Shown here piece after piece: positions 49,133 through 58,610 of a stretch of DNA of 64,000 nt. The first letter of the stretch is position 1. Every line of letters starts with the position of its first letter. Location: the NCBI RefSeq assembly GCF_002934265.1, contig NZ_PTIX01000026.1:1-64000 (forward strand), given 5' to 3'. A model generated the notes under the pieces. The model ran no database searches, had not been told where the DNA came from, and saw nothing but the letters and a program-made list of their open reading frames with translations. A program made the translations under genes and the position numbers. The DNA is from Actinokineospora auranticolor (GTDB lineage: Bacteria; Actinomycetota; Actinomycetes; Mycobacteriales; Pseudonocardiaceae).

Positions 49133-50646
49133 AGAGAGCCGCCGCCCTGGTGGCCGCGGTGGTGTTGGCCGCCGCGCTGCCCGCCTGCTCGTCCTCGCGC
49201 GGCGCGACCGCCGACGACACGCTGGTCGTGGCGTTGCCCGCGCCACCGGAAAGCCTCAACCCCGCGCACAACGGCTCCGGCGCGCAGGGGATCGTGCACT
49301 GGCTCAGCTACGAACCGCTGATCCGCGCGAAGTCCGACGGCTCCTTCGCCCCGGCCCTGGCCACCGAGTGGGGGTACGTCGGCACCGGCAACACCGAGTT
49401 CGCCATGACCATCCGCGACGGCGTCGACTACGCGGACGGTACCCGCGTCGAGGTCGCGCACGTCGTCGACACGATCAAGTACTACCTGGGCAGCCCCGGC
49501 CCGATGAAGCCGTTCCTCACCGGCATCACCGACGTCACCGCGTCCGGCAGACAGGTCACGGTGAAGCTGTCCACACCGAACCCGATCCTGCCGTACGTGT
49601 TTAGCCAACTGGTCAACTGGGGCGATGTCATCAGCCCCGCCGGACTGTCCATGCCGGACAGGCTAACCACCCAGACCTTCGGCGCGGGCCCGTACACCCT
49701 CGACACCGCAACGACCGTCGCGGGCGACCATTACACGTTCGTCAAGAACGCGCACTACTGGAACCCGTCCGCGCAGCGGTTCGCCAAGGTCGTCGTCCGC
49801 GTCATCCCGGACCCGAACACCGCGACGCAGGCGTTGGCGAGCGGCCAGGTCGACGTCAACCTCAACGCCACGGCCACGCTCGCCGACCAGGCGCGGGGCA
49901 TGGGTGCGCGGGTACTGGAGGGCAACCCCGGTGTGCTGGCCCTGTACCTGGTCGATCGCGCGGGTGAGACGACCCCGGCCATGGGGGATGTGCGGGTCCG
50001 CCAGGCGCTCAACCACGCTGTCGACCGCGCCGCCATCGCTAAGGCGCTCGGCGCCGGGTTCAGCCCCGTCGGCCAGATCGCGGCGGACGGCACCGACGGC
50101 TACGACCCCGCCTTGGAGAGCCGCTACCCCTACGACCCGGACAAGGCGCGGAGCCTGCTGGGTGGGGAGGTCCGGTTCGACCTGGTCGACCTGCTGACGT
50201 TCGGCATGAACACCGCCTCCCAGGCCGTTTCCGCCCAACTGGCCAAGGTCGGTGTCACCGCGACCATCCACACCGACGGCAACGACCTCAACAGGTTCGT
50301 CGCCGACCTGACTTCGCGCGAGTTCGCGGCGGTCACCTTCCGGCTCAACACCCCGCTGTTCGCCAGCGCGCTGTTCAACATCACCGGCACCACCTCGCCG
50401 CTGAACCCGTTCCAGAGCCGCGATCCCGAGGTCGAAGCGGCCTTCCACGCGTTGGCGTCGGCACCGGCCGAAGGGCAGGAAGCGGCGGCGAAGGCGTTCA
50501 ACCGGGTGGTGGTCGAGAAGGCCTGGTTCTTACCGGTGGCGACCGTGCAGAACTACGCCTTCGCCAAGGGCGTCGCCAACCTGGGCGAGTTCGCCCCGAA
50601 CGGTGCCCTGGACGTCCTCGACTGGGCGCCGGAAGCCGGTAGGTAG
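49120..50646 (+). CDS. ABC transporter substrate-binding lipoprotein (SBP family 5)
   Basis: A 508-aa extracytoplasmic binding protein. The lipobox ALPACSS (Cys at residue 23) follows a signal peptide. SBP_bac_5 features are ESLNPAHN, EPLIRAKSDGSFAPALATEWGY, MTIRDGVDYADGTRVEVAHVV, and VRVRQALNHAVDRAAIAKAL. It delivers a peptide or similar ligand to the importer encoded just upstream. A bidirectional hairpin follows. Confidence 0.94.
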   Translation: MRIMKRAAALVAAVVLAAALPACSSSRGATADDTLVVALPAPPESLNPAHNGSGAQGIVHWLSYEPLIRAKSDGSFAPALATEWGYVGTGNTEFAMTIRDGVDYADGTRVEVAHVVDTIKYYLGSPGPMKPFLTGITDVTASGRQVTVKLSTPNPILPYVFSQLVNWGDVISPAGLSMPDRLTTQTFGAGPYTLDTATTVAGDHYTFVKNAHYWNPSAQRFAKVVVRVIPDPNTATQALASGQVDVNLNATATLADQARGMGARVLEGNPGVLALYLVDRAGETTPAMGDVRVRQALNHAVDRAAIAKALGAGFSPVGQIAADGTDGYDPALESRYPYDPDKARSLLGGEVRFDLVDLLTFGMNTASQAVSAQLAKVGVTATIHTDGNDLNRFVADLTSREFAAVTFRLNTPLFASALFNITGTTSPLNPFQSRDPEVEAAFHALASAPAEGQEAAAKAFNRVVVEKAWFLPVATVQNYAFAKGVANLGEFAPNGALDVLDWAPEAGR

Positions 50647-50655
50647 TGGGCTGAC

Positions 50656-50688
50656 CTGACCGGCGCGCCCCCTGATCGCGCCGGTCAG
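50656..50688. terminator. Bidirectional hairpin terminator
   Basis: CTGACCGGCGCG (50656-50667) pairs perfectly with CGCGCCGGTCAG (50677-50688) around a 9-nt loop, between the convergent binding-protein and LLM genes. Confidence 0.8.
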
Positions 50689-50700
50689 GAGCCGGGGAGG

Positions 50701-51732
50701 TCAGCCGAGTTCCTTGCGGACCTGCGGCAGCACCTCGGTACCCAGCAGTTCGATGCCTGCCATGACGGTCTTGTGCGGCACGCCCGACCAGTCCATCTGC
50801 ATGGCGTAGCGGTCGGCGCCGACCAGCCTGCCGACGCTGATCATCCGGTCGGCGACCTCGTCCGGGCTGCCCGCGAAGATCGACTGGGCGCCCCGGGCGT
50901 AGCCGTCGTAGTCCGCGCGCGACGGCACGGTCCAGCCCCGGGCCCGGGCGCCGTACTCCATGGTCTCCAGCCAGTACGGGAAGAAGGCTTCCTTGGCGTC
51001 CTGGGACTTCTTCGCGACCAGCCCGATGGCGCCCATGGTCACGTGCAGGTCCTCCGGCGCGTGACCGCCCTGCTCGCCCGCGTGCCGGTACAGCTGCACG
51101 AGCGGCGCGAAGCGCTCCGGCTGGCCGCCGATCACCGCGTACACCACGGGCAGGCCCAGCAGGCCCGCGCGCGCCGACGACTGCGGGTTGCCGCCGGTGC
51201 CGACGGAGATGCGCAGCCGACGCCCGTACGGCCGGGGCAGCACCTCGGCGTTCTCCAGCGGCGGGCGGAAGCGGCCGGACCAGGTGATCGGCGACTCGCG
51301 GTCCAAGCGCAGCAGCAGGGCCAGCTTCTCGTCGAACAGGTCGTCGTAGTCGCCGAGGTCGGCGCCGAAGAGCGGGAAGGACTCGGTGAACGAGCCGCGG
51401 CCCGCGAGCAGTTCGGCGCGGCCCCGGCTGAGCTGGTCGAGGGTGGTGAACTGCTGGTAGAGCCGGACCGGGTCCTCGGTGCTGAGCACGGTGACCGCGC
51501 TGGAGAGCGTGATCCGCTCGGTCACCGACGCCGCCGCGGCCAGCACCGTGCCGGGGTTGGAGATCGCGTAGGTGTCCAGGTGGTGTTCGCCGAGGCCGTA
51601 GAACGACAGGCCCAGTTCATCGGCGAGCCGGATCCGCTCCAGCGTGTTCGCCAGCGCGTCCGCGACCGAAACCCGCGCACCGGTGACCGGATCGGGGTGT
51701 CGATCCGCGAAGCTGTAGATCCCGAGTTCCAT
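50701..51732 (-). CDS. LLM class flavin-dependent oxidoreductase
   Basis: A 343-aa luciferase-like enzyme: MELGIYSFADRHPDP, GLGEHHLDTYAISNPGTVLAAAASVTERITLSSAVTVLS, RGRAELLAGRGSFTESFPLFGADLGDYDDLFDEKLALL and RISVGTGGNPQSSARAGLLGLPVVYAVIGG are the usual blocks. Length and the EHH motif fit FMN-dependent monooxygenases rather than the F420 type. Divergent from a MarR regulator, which likely controls it. ATG 51732; GTG 51735 directly before is possible. Confidence 0.9.
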   Translation of the reverse strand: MELGIYSFADRHPDPVTGARVSVADALANTLERIRLADELGLSFYGLGEHHLDTYAISNPGTVLAAAASVTERITLSSAVTVLSTEDPVRLYQQFTTLDQLSRGRAELLAGRGSFTESFPLFGADLGDYDDLFDEKLALLLRLDRESPITWSGRFRPPLENAEVLPRPYGRRLRISVGTGGNPQSSARAGLLGLPVVYAVIGGQPERFAPLVQLYRHAGEQGGHAPEDLHVTMGAIGLVAKKSQDAKEAFFPYWLETMEYGARARGWTVPSRADYDGYARGAQSIFAGSPDEVADRMISVGRLVGADRYAMQMDWSGVPHKTVMAGIELLGTEVLPQVRKELG

Positions 51733-51750
51733 CACGCCTCCCGAGGTAAT

Positions 51751-51763
51751 GATGACACATCAA
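51751..51763. promoter_or_regulatory. Candidate MarR operator
   Basis: TGATG-ACA-CATCA, a perfect 5-bp inverted repeat in the 57-bp gap between the divergent LLM and marR genes. It reads ttgatgtgtcatc on the - strand and lies where the LLM promoter must be. Confidence 0.55.
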
Positions 51764-51789
51764 CAAAGCTGTCGAGTAGGGTCTTCCCG

Positions 51790-52257
51790 GTGACCGCCGC
51801 CACCCCACGCTGGCTCGACGAGCGGGAGGCCCGGGTGTGGATGGCCTACCTGGCGCTGCAACGCGAGCTGCACGCCGCCCAGGAGCGCCAACTCTCCCGC
51901 GACAGCGGCCTCTCCATCGCCGACTACGCCCTGCTCGTCCCGCTCTCGGAGGCGGGCGACGGCCTCGTCCGCTCCCGTGACCTCGGTGCCGCGGTCGGCT
52001 GGGAGCGCAGCAGGCTCTCCCACCAGATCAGCCGCATGGAGAAGCGCGGCCTGGTGCGCCGGGAGAACTGCCCCGACGACGCCCGCGGCTGCATGGTCCG
52101 GCTCACCGACGAGGGCCGCGCCGCGATCACCGCCGCCGCGCCCGCGCACGTGGACACGGTCCGCCACTTCTTCTTCGACTCCCTCACCGATACCGAGATC
52201 GATACGTTGGACTCGGTGTTCACCAGGCTGCTTGACCGGCTGACCACCGGACCGTGA
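51790..52257 (+). CDS. MarR family winged-helix regulator
   Basis: A 155-aa regulator: LSIADYALLVPLSEAGDGLVRSRDLGAAVGWERSRLSHQISRMEKRGLVRRENCPDDARGCMVRLTDEGRA is the full MarR winged helix with its DxRG wing (DDARG). Divergent from the LLM oxidoreductase, its probable target. GTG 51790 chosen; upstream frame is unrelated. Confidence 0.93.
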   Translation: MTAATPRWLDEREARVWMAYLALQRELHAAQERQLSRDSGLSIADYALLVPLSEAGDGLVRSRDLGAAVGWERSRLSHQISRMEKRGLVRRENCPDDARGCMVRLTDEGRAAITAAAPAHVDTVRHFFFDSLTDTEIDTLDSVFTRLLDRLTTGP

Positions 52258-52342
52258 ACGGACGCTGAAGGGCCTCGACGCCGGGCCCGCGCCTCGCCAT
52301 GCTGGGGATGGCGACGATTTTCCCCCCGGCCCGGGAGTTGGT

Positions 52343-53002
52343 GTGAGCGAACAAGCGCGGCAGTTGGTCGAGCGCGCCCGCGCGGTGGTGTTCGACCTCG
52401 ACGACACCCTGGTCATGACCCGGGTCGTGAAGTGGGCGCAACACCAGGCCGTGGCCGCCCGGTTCTACGGCATCACCCTCACCGAGGTCGAGCTGGCCGC
52501 GCACTGGGGCAAGCCGTTCGACGAGCTGATCTCCTTGCTGTACCGCGATTCCGCGCCGCTGGAGGAGATGCGGGCGGCCAACCTGACGCTGGAGCCGCGC
52601 TACCGCAAGCCGGTCATGGACGGCGCCCGCGACGTGGTCGACGGGCTGCTGGACCGGGGCGCGCACGTCGGCGTGGTCACCTCGGCCAACACCGGTCCCA
52701 CGCTGTCGGACCTGGACTGGGTCGGGTTCCCGACCGGCCGCCTGCGGTTCGTGCACGGCGCCGACGCCACCGCCGCGCACAAGCCGGACCCGGCGGTGTT
52801 CGACGACGCGATCCGGCTGCTGGCCGCGCACGGCGTCGGACCGGCGGAGACCGTCTACGTCGGCGACTCGATCATGGACCTGCACGCCGCCCGCGGCGCC
52901 GGGCTCGGCTTCGTCGGGGTGACCACCGGTCAGGTGCGCGGCGCCCGGTTCGCCGAGGAGGGCGCCTGCTGGGTGGCGGGTCTGGCCGAGTTGGTGGGGT
53001 AG
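52343..53002 (+). CDS. HAD family hydrolase
   Basis: A 219-aa phosphatase of the HAD superfamily: motif I AVVFDLDDTLVMT, motif II VVTSAN, motif III Lys in AHKPDPAVFDDAIRLL and motif IV YVGDSIMDLHAARGAG. A helical cap lies between. Substrate unknown. It precedes the iron-regulated operon but is separated from it by an iron box. Confidence 0.92.
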   Translation: MSEQARQLVERARAVVFDLDDTLVMTRVVKWAQHQAVAARFYGITLTEVELAAHWGKPFDELISLLYRDSAPLEEMRAANLTLEPRYRKPVMDGARDVVDGLLDRGAHVGVVTSANTGPTLSDLDWVGFPTGRLRFVHGADATAAHKPDPAVFDDAIRLLAAHGVGPAETVYVGDSIMDLHAARGAGLGFVGVTTGQVRGARFAEEGACWVAGLAELVG

Positions 53003-53028
53003 CCCGACCGCGCGCGGCGGTTACCGGG

Positions 53029-53048
53029 TTAAGGTGAGCCTAACTTAA
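53029..53048 (+). promoter_or_regulatory. Iron box (DtxR/IdeR/DmdR) upstream of the FecCD genes
   Basis: TTAAGGTGAGCCTAACTTAA resembles the DtxR-family consensus TTAGGTTAGGCTAACCTAA, with both half sites recognisable. It lies 24 bp before the GTG of the first permease, where it would block transcription in iron-replete cells. Confidence 0.85.
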
Positions 53049-53071
53049 CCGGCAGTGGAGAGGGGCCCGCC

Positions 53072-54115
53072 GTGGAGCAGACCGTCACGCGGCGGGAGAC
53101 CACCGAGGCCAGGCCCCGGTCGTGGGGCGCGCGGCCCGCGTGGCTGGTGGTCGCGGTCGCCGCGCTCGTCGTGATCTGCGCGCTCAGCGTCGCCATCGGC
53201 TCGCGCACCATCCCGTTCGGCACCGTCTGGGACGTGCTGACCGGCGCGCTCAAGACCGGCGACGAGGCCACGATCATCTGGGACCGCCGGGTGCCCCGCA
53301 CGCTCATCGGCCTGCTCGTCGGCACCGCGCTCGGCGTCGCGGGCGCGTTGATGCAGTCGCTGACCCGCAACCCGCTCGCCGACCCGGCCCTGCTCGGCGT
53401 GGACATCGGCGCCTCCACCGCGGTCGTGGCGTCGATCGCGTTCTTCGGCATCACCACCGTCGGCGGCTACATCTGGTTCGCCTTCCTCGGCGCCGCCGCC
53501 GCGTCGGTCGTCGTCTACGTGCTCGGCTCGACCGGTCGCCAGGTGACGCCCGAGCGCATGGTCCTCGCGGGCGCGGCGATCAGCGCCTCGCTCGGCGCGT
53601 TCGTCGCCGCGACGCTGGTGCTCGACCCGGCCGCGTTCCAGCAGTTCCGGTTCTGGCAGATCGGCTCGCTGGACAACCGGGACATGGCCGTGGTGCTCCA
53701 GGTGCTGCCGTTCATCCTGGCCGGGCTGCTGGTAGCGGCCACGCTCGCGTCACCGCTCAACGCGCTCGCGCTCGGCGACGAGACCGGCCGCGCGCTCGGG
53801 GTGAACCTCACGCTGGTCCGGCTCGGCTGCGCGCTGGCGATCACCCTGCTGTGCGGGGCGGCCACGGCGGCGGTGGGGCCGATCGCGTTCATCGGGCTGA
53901 CCGTGCCGCACATGGCCCGCGCGCTCACCGGCCCCGACCAGCGCTGGGTGCTGCCGTTCAGCGCGGTGCTGGCGCCGGTGCTGCTGCTCGGCGCCGACGT
54001 GGTCGGCCGGGTGATCATCTCGCCGCGGGAGATGGAGGTCGGGATCATCACCGCCTTCGTCGGCGCGCCCGTGTTCATCGCGCTGTGCAGGCGCAGGAAG
54101 CTGGCCCACCTGTGA
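53072..54115 (+). CDS. FecCD family iron-siderophore ABC permease
   Basis: A 347-aa permease with about nine to ten membrane segments. Signature regions: RRVPRTLIGLLVGTALGVAGALMQSLTRNPLADPALLGVDIGAS, LALGDETGRALGVNL and GPIAFIGLTVPHMARALTGPDQRWVLPFSAVLAPVLLLGADVVGR. First gene after the iron box and coupled by GTGA to a second FecCD permease. The matching binding protein and ATPase are not in the window. Confidence 0.93.
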   Translation: MEQTVTRRETTEARPRSWGARPAWLVVAVAALVVICALSVAIGSRTIPFGTVWDVLTGALKTGDEATIIWDRRVPRTLIGLLVGTALGVAGALMQSLTRNPLADPALLGVDIGASTAVVASIAFFGITTVGGYIWFAFLGAAAASVVVYVLGSTGRQVTPERMVLAGAAISASLGAFVAATLVLDPAAFQQFRFWQIGSLDNRDMAVVLQVLPFILAGLLVAATLASPLNALALGDETGRALGVNLTLVRLGCALAITLLCGAATAAVGPIAFIGLTVPHMARALTGPDQRWVLPFSAVLAPVLLLGADVVGRVIISPREMEVGIITAFVGAPVFIALCRRRKLAHL

Positions 54116-55176
54116 GCACCGCTACCACCGAGGACGCCAGGCCGGTGACGGGCGTCCCCGTCCGCGTCGGTCGGATGTCCCTGCGCGCCCACCCGCGCGC
54201 GATCGTCGTGGTCGTCGCGCTGCTGGCGGCCACCTCCGGCCTGGCCGTGCTGGAGATGCTCACCGGCGACTTCCCCCTCACCTACACCCAACTCGTGGAC
54301 ACCCTCGGCGGCGCGGGCACGGGCGGGCAGAAGTACGTGGTGTTCGACCTGCGCCTGCCCCGGGTCGCGGTCGCGGTGCTGGTCGGGGCCGCGCTGGGGA
54401 TCAGCGGCGCCATCTTCCAGAGCCTGTCGCGCAACCCGCTGGGCAGCCCGGACATCATCGGCTTCGCCAGCGGCTCGGCGACCGGCGCGATCCTGGTGCT
54501 GGTCGTCTTCGGCGGCGGCATCACGCAGATCGCGCTCGGCTCGATCCTCGGCGGCATCGCCGCGGCGGTGGCCGTCTACGGGCTGGCCCACCGCACCGGC
54601 GTGCAGGGCTACCGGCTGATCCTGATCGGCATCGGCGTCACCGCCGTGCTCGGGTCGCTCAACACCTACATCCTGACCCGCGCCGGGTTGCGCCAGGCGC
54701 AGGCCGCGCAGGTGTGGCTGGTCGGCAGCCTCAACGGGCGCGGCTGGAGCGAGGTGCTGCCGGTCGCCGTCGCGCTGGTCCTGCTGCTGCCCGCGGGCGT
54801 GGTGCTGGGTCGGAAGCTGAACCTGCTGGAGATGGGCGACGAGACCGCGACCATGCTCGGCGTGCGGGTCGAGTCGACGCGGTTGCTGCTGGTCGTGGTC
54901 AGCGTCGCGCTCACCGCCGTGGCCACCGCGTGCGCGGGCCCGATCGCCTTCGTGGCACTGGCCGCGCCACAACTGGCCCGCAGGCTCGCGGGCTCCTCCG
55001 GTCCCGCGCTGCTGCCCGCCGCCGCGATGGGCGCGGCGCTGCTGCTCGGCGGCGACGTGCTCTCCCAGCGCGCGTTCGGCCAGAACGCGTTGCCGGTCGG
55101 GGTGGCCACGGCCGCGCTCGGCGGCGTCTACCTGGCCTGGCTGCTGGCCACGGAATGGCGCTCCGGCCGCCGCTGA
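54112..55176 (+). CDS. FecCD family iron-siderophore ABC permease (second subunit)
   Basis: A 354-aa permease, partner of the preceding one: RLPRVAVAVLVGAALGISGAIFQSLSRNPLGSPDIIGFASGSA, LNLLEMGDETATMLGV, CAGPIAFVALAAPQLARRLAG, LLLGGDVLSQRAF and LPVGVATAALGGVYLAWLL. Together they form the membrane channel for a ferric siderophore. A second iron box follows the gene. Confidence 0.93.
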   Translation: MSTATTEDARPVTGVPVRVGRMSLRAHPRAIVVVVALLAATSGLAVLEMLTGDFPLTYTQLVDTLGGAGTGGQKYVVFDLRLPRVAVAVLVGAALGISGAIFQSLSRNPLGSPDIIGFASGSATGAILVLVVFGGGITQIALGSILGGIAAAVAVYGLAHRTGVQGYRLILIGIGVTAVLGSLNTYILTRAGLRQAQAAQVWLVGSLNGRGWSEVLPVAVALVLLLPAGVVLGRKLNLLEMGDETATMLGVRVESTRLLLVVVSVALTAVATACAGPIAFVALAAPQLARRLAGSSGPALLPAAAMGAALLLGGDVLSQRAFGQNALPVGVATAALGGVYLAWLLATEWRSGRR

Positions 55177-55220
55177 GCCCGCCGCCGACCCGGTCACATT
55201 GACACCCGACCGGGCCGCAA

Positions 55221-55239
55221 GTAAGGATTGCCTAACTTC
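55221..55239 (+). promoter_or_regulatory. Iron box upstream of the exporter-fold ABC pair
   Basis: GTAAGGATTGCCTAACTTC keeps the right half of the DtxR-type site (GCCTAACTT) and a degenerate left half, 57 bp upstream of the ABC gene start. Confidence 0.65.
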
Positions 55240-55296
55240 AGTTGTAGGCACTTTGGGGCGGCTGGCGACTGGCCGCGGGCGAGGGAGGACACCGCG

Positions 55297-56937
55297 GTGG
55301 AACTGCTGCGCGGCGCGCTGCGGCGGGAACGGGTCGTGCTCGGGGCCGGACTGGCCGCCACGGTGGTGCAGCAGATCGCGTTCCTGGCCATGCCGTGGTG
55401 CGTCCAGCACGGCCTCGACGAGGGCATCACCCCCGGTGACAGCGGTCGCACGCTGTTCTGGTCGAGCACGACGGCCGTCGTCGCGGTCGTGATGATGGTC
55501 TCCGCCGCGGCGGGCAAGTGGTGGTCCGGCCTGGCCGCGCACCGCGTCGCGCACCGGCTGCGCGCCGACCTCGCGGCCCGGGCTGGCACCCTCGACCGGG
55601 CCGCCATCGCACCCTTCGGCCAGGGCGACCTGGCCATGCGGGTCACCCGGGACACCGAGATGATCAACGCCTGGGTGCAGGGGCTGACCCGGTGGGCGCG
55701 GGTGGTGGTCACGGTCGCGCTGGTGCTGCCCGCGGTCGGCGCGATGGACCCGCCGCTGCTACTCGTCCTGGTGCTGGCCATGCCGGTGCTGGGCCTGGTC
55801 AACGCCCAGTTCCCGGGCCGCTACCGCCGTGCCAACGAGCGGCTGTCCACCGCGCACGGCAAGCGCGCCGACGCGGTGGAGGACCTGCTCTCGGCCAGCG
55901 CGGCCGTGCGCGGGCTCGGCGGCGAGCAGGTGCTGGTGCGCAGGCACGACGAGGTGAGCGCGCACGTCACCCGGCACACAATGGGTGTCGCGCGGGTCTC
56001 CGCGTGGTGGGTCTCGGCGCCGCCCGCGGTGCTGCGCGTCGCGGTGGCGATCGGGCTGGCCGTCGGCGGGCTCGCGGCGATCGACGGGCGGATCACCGTC
56101 GGCTCCCTGGTCGCCTTCACCTCGTGGATGATCACCATGACGGTCGCCGTGACGGTCCTGGTCGACCTGCTGGTCAACCGCGGTCAGGCCAGGGTCGCGG
56201 CGGGTCGGGTGGCGGAGGTGCTGGCGGCGAAGCCCGCGGTGGCCGCGCCCGCGGACCCGCGGCCGCTGCCGGAGTCCGGGATGCTCGCCGCGGTCGGGGT
56301 GCGCGCGGTGCGCGACGGCCGCGCGGTCGTCGGCCCTGTCGACCTGATGGCCGCGCCGGGGGAACTGGTCGTGGTGACCGGTCCGACCGGCTCGGGCAAG
56401 TCGGTGCTCGTGCGGTTGCTGTGCAGGCTCGACGATCCTGACAGCGGAACTGTCCACTTCGGTGGGGTCGACCTGCGGTTGGCCGACCCGGAACAGGTGT
56501 GGCGCCGGATCGGGGTGGTGCCGCAGCGGCCGGTGGTGCTCTCCGGCACGATCCGCGACAACGTGACCCTCGACCGCGACGTCGACCTGGACCTGGTGCG
56601 CGAGGCGTGCCGGGTGGCCGCGCTGGACGAGTTCATCGACGGCCTGCCCGGCGGCTACGACACCGTCGTCGGCGAACGCGGCGAGACCCTGTCCGGCGGG
56701 CAGGTGCAGCGCTTGGCGTTGGCCCGGGGGCTGCTGGCGAAACCGCCGGTGCTGGTCCTCGACGACGTCACCTCGGCAGTCGACGCCGACACCGAGCAGA
56801 CCATCCTGCGGCGCCTGCGCGAGTGGTCGCCCGAGACCGCGGTCGTGTTCGTCTCGCACCGCTCGGCCGTGGTCGCCGCCGCGGACCGGCTGATCCGCCT
56901 CGACGAGCAGGCGCGCATGGAGGTCGTCGGTGGCTGA
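55297..56937 (+). CDS. ABC exporter-fold half-transporter, subunit 1 (degenerate ATPase site)
   Basis: A 546-aa TMD-NBD half-transporter. Six membrane helices occupy residues 1-300, then Walker A VTGPTGSGKSVLVRLL, Q-loop GVVPQRPVVLSGTIRDNV, signature TLSGGQVQRLALARGLL, and Walker B VLVLDDVTSAVD with Asp in place of the catalytic Glu; H-loop FVSHRSAVV is intact. GTG 55297 has GAGGGAGGAC. It pairs with the next gene to form a heterodimer with one weakened ATPase site. In a siderophore locus it exports the siderophore or, like mycobacterial IrtAB, imports the ferric form. Confidence 0.9.
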   Translation: MELLRGALRRERVVLGAGLAATVVQQIAFLAMPWCVQHGLDEGITPGDSGRTLFWSSTTAVVAVVMMVSAAAGKWWSGLAAHRVAHRLRADLAARAGTLDRAAIAPFGQGDLAMRVTRDTEMINAWVQGLTRWARVVVTVALVLPAVGAMDPPLLLVLVLAMPVLGLVNAQFPGRYRRANERLSTAHGKRADAVEDLLSASAAVRGLGGEQVLVRRHDEVSAHVTRHTMGVARVSAWWVSAPPAVLRVAVAIGLAVGGLAAIDGRITVGSLVAFTSWMITMTVAVTVLVDLLVNRGQARVAAGRVAEVLAAKPAVAAPADPRPLPESGMLAAVGVRAVRDGRAVVGPVDLMAAPGELVVVTGPTGSGKSVLVRLLCRLDDPDSGTVHFGGVDLRLADPEQVWRRIGVVPQRPVVLSGTIRDNVTLDRDVDLDLVREACRVAALDEFIDGLPGGYDTVVGERGETLSGGQVQRLALARGLLAKPPVLVLDDVTSAVDADTEQTILRRLREWSPETAVVFVSHRSAVVAAADRLIRLDEQARMEVVGG

Positions 56938-58609
56938 GATCCGGACCCTCGACGAGTCCCCCGCGACCAAGGGCGTCATCCGCCGCTTCTGGCCGCACCT
57001 GCGCCCGTACCGCTGGCGCATCGCCGCCGCCCTGCTCACCACGGCCGTGGCCACCGCCGCCGTCGTCGGCATCGCGCCGGTCATCGGCGCGGGCGTGGAC
57101 GCGGTGCTGGACCGCGACCGCGGCGCGCTGTGGACGGCCGTCTTCGTCCTCGTCGGACTCACGCTCATCCGGCTGGTGCTCTTGGCCGCCGCCGAACTCC
57201 AGCTCACCTCGGTCGGCGAGCAGGTCGTGCGCGGGGTGCGGGAGTTGGTCGTCGCTCGGCTGGCGGGCGCGCCGTTGCGGTTCATCGAGGCGCACCGCAC
57301 CGGCGACCTGTTGCGGCGCAGCACCGGCGAGGTCGCCGAGCTGGCCCAGTTCGTCCGCGCCAGCCTGCCCGACCTGCTCGGCGCGCTCATCTCGCTGACC
57401 ATGACCGTGGTCGTGCTGCTGGTCTACTCCTGGCTGCTGACCGTGATCCTGCTCGCGCTGTTCGTGCCCGCCACGATCCTGGTGCTGCGCTGGTTCGACC
57501 GCGACGCCGACGACGCCTTCGGCGACCAGGCCGCCGCCGAGGCCACCATGGCCGCCCAGTTCAACGAGTTCGTCTCGGCGGGGGAGACCCTGCGGCTCGG
57601 CGGCGGGATCGCGGCCCGGCTCGAGCGGTTCGGCAAGTCCAACGACGGCGCCCTGCGCGCGGCGAACCGGACCGTGGCCGTGCAGAACCGCCTGGAGACG
57701 ATGAACCTGCTGGAGGGCCTGTCCACCGCCGCGCTGCTGCTGCTCGGCGTGTGGCTGGTGACGGCCGACCAGATCAGCGTCGGCACCGTCGTGGTGTTCG
57801 TGCTGGCCACCCGCAACCTGTTCGAGGGCATGCTCAACCTGTCCGAGCTGCTGGCCGAGTTCCAGCTGGCCCGCGTCGGCTTGGCCCGGCTGCTCGACCT
57901 GCTCGGGGCCACCGAGCCGCGCGCGTCCCGGGGCACCCGCGTCGAGCTGCCGCCCCGCGCCGAACTGTCCACATCGGACCTCGGCTACGCCTACGTGGAC
58001 GGCGCCGACGTGCTGCACCGGGTCTCCGTCACCTTCACCGAGGGGGACCGCGCGGGCCTGGTCGGGCAGACCGGGTCCGGCAAGACCACGCTGGCCAAGC
58101 TGCTCAGCGGCCTCTACGCCCCCGACCGCGGCGCCGTGTTCTACGGCGGCCACGACCTCGCCGACCTCGACGAGGCCGACCTGCGCGGTAGGCTCGTCCT
58201 GGTGCCCCAACAGGTCCACCTCGTCGACGGCACCGTCGCCGACAACCTCGCCTTGGCGCCGACCGGCCCGACCCGCGCCGACATGGACACCGCCGTGACC
58301 GCCCTCGGCCTCGACGACTGGGGGGCCGCGCTGCCCGATGGCCTCGACACCCAGGTCGGCAGGCGCGGCGACCGGCTCTCCGCCGGGGAACGCCAGATCG
58401 TCGGGCTGGTGCGGGCCGCGCTGGTCGACCCGGCGGTGCTGATCCTCGACGAGGCCACCGCCGACATCGACCCCGAGACCGCGGCCCGGCTGGAACGCGC
58501 GGTCGACCGGCTGCACGAGGACCGCACGCTCATCGTCATCGCGCACCGGCAGGCCACCATCGAGCGGTTGCCCCGGGTCGTCCGGCTCGCGGAAGGGCGG
58601 GTGGTCTGA
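56930..58609 (+). CDS. ABC exporter-fold half-transporter, subunit 2
   Basis: A 559-aa TMD-NBD half-transporter overlapping subunit 1 by 8 bp. Walker A GLVGQTGSGKTTLAKLL, Q-loop LVPQQVHLVDGTVADNL, Walker B VLILDEATADID with the normal Glu, H-loop VIAHRQATI; the signature is unusual, RLSAGERQIVGLVRAAL instead of LSGGQ. The combined sites with subunit 1 are therefore asymmetric. The role is as for subunit 1. Confidence 0.9.
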   Translation: MAEIRTLDESPATKGVIRRFWPHLRPYRWRIAAALLTTAVATAAVVGIAPVIGAGVDAVLDRDRGALWTAVFVLVGLTLIRLVLLAAAELQLTSVGEQVVRGVRELVVARLAGAPLRFIEAHRTGDLLRRSTGEVAELAQFVRASLPDLLGALISLTMTVVVLLVYSWLLTVILLALFVPATILVLRWFDRDADDAFGDQAAAEATMAAQFNEFVSAGETLRLGGGIAARLERFGKSNDGALRAANRTVAVQNRLETMNLLEGLSTAALLLLGVWLVTADQISVGTVVVFVLATRNLFEGMLNLSELLAEFQLARVGLARLLDLLGATEPRASRGTRVELPPRAELSTSDLGYAYVDGADVLHRVSVTFTEGDRAGLVGQTGSGKTTLAKLLSGLYAPDRGAVFYGGHDLADLDEADLRGRLVLVPQQVHLVDGTVADNLALAPTGPTRADMDTAVTALGLDDWGAALPDGLDTQVGRRGDRLSAGERQIVGLVRAALVDPAVLILDEATADIDPETAARLERAVDRLHEDRTLIVIAHRQATIERLPRVVRLAEGRVV

Positions 58610-58610
58610 C

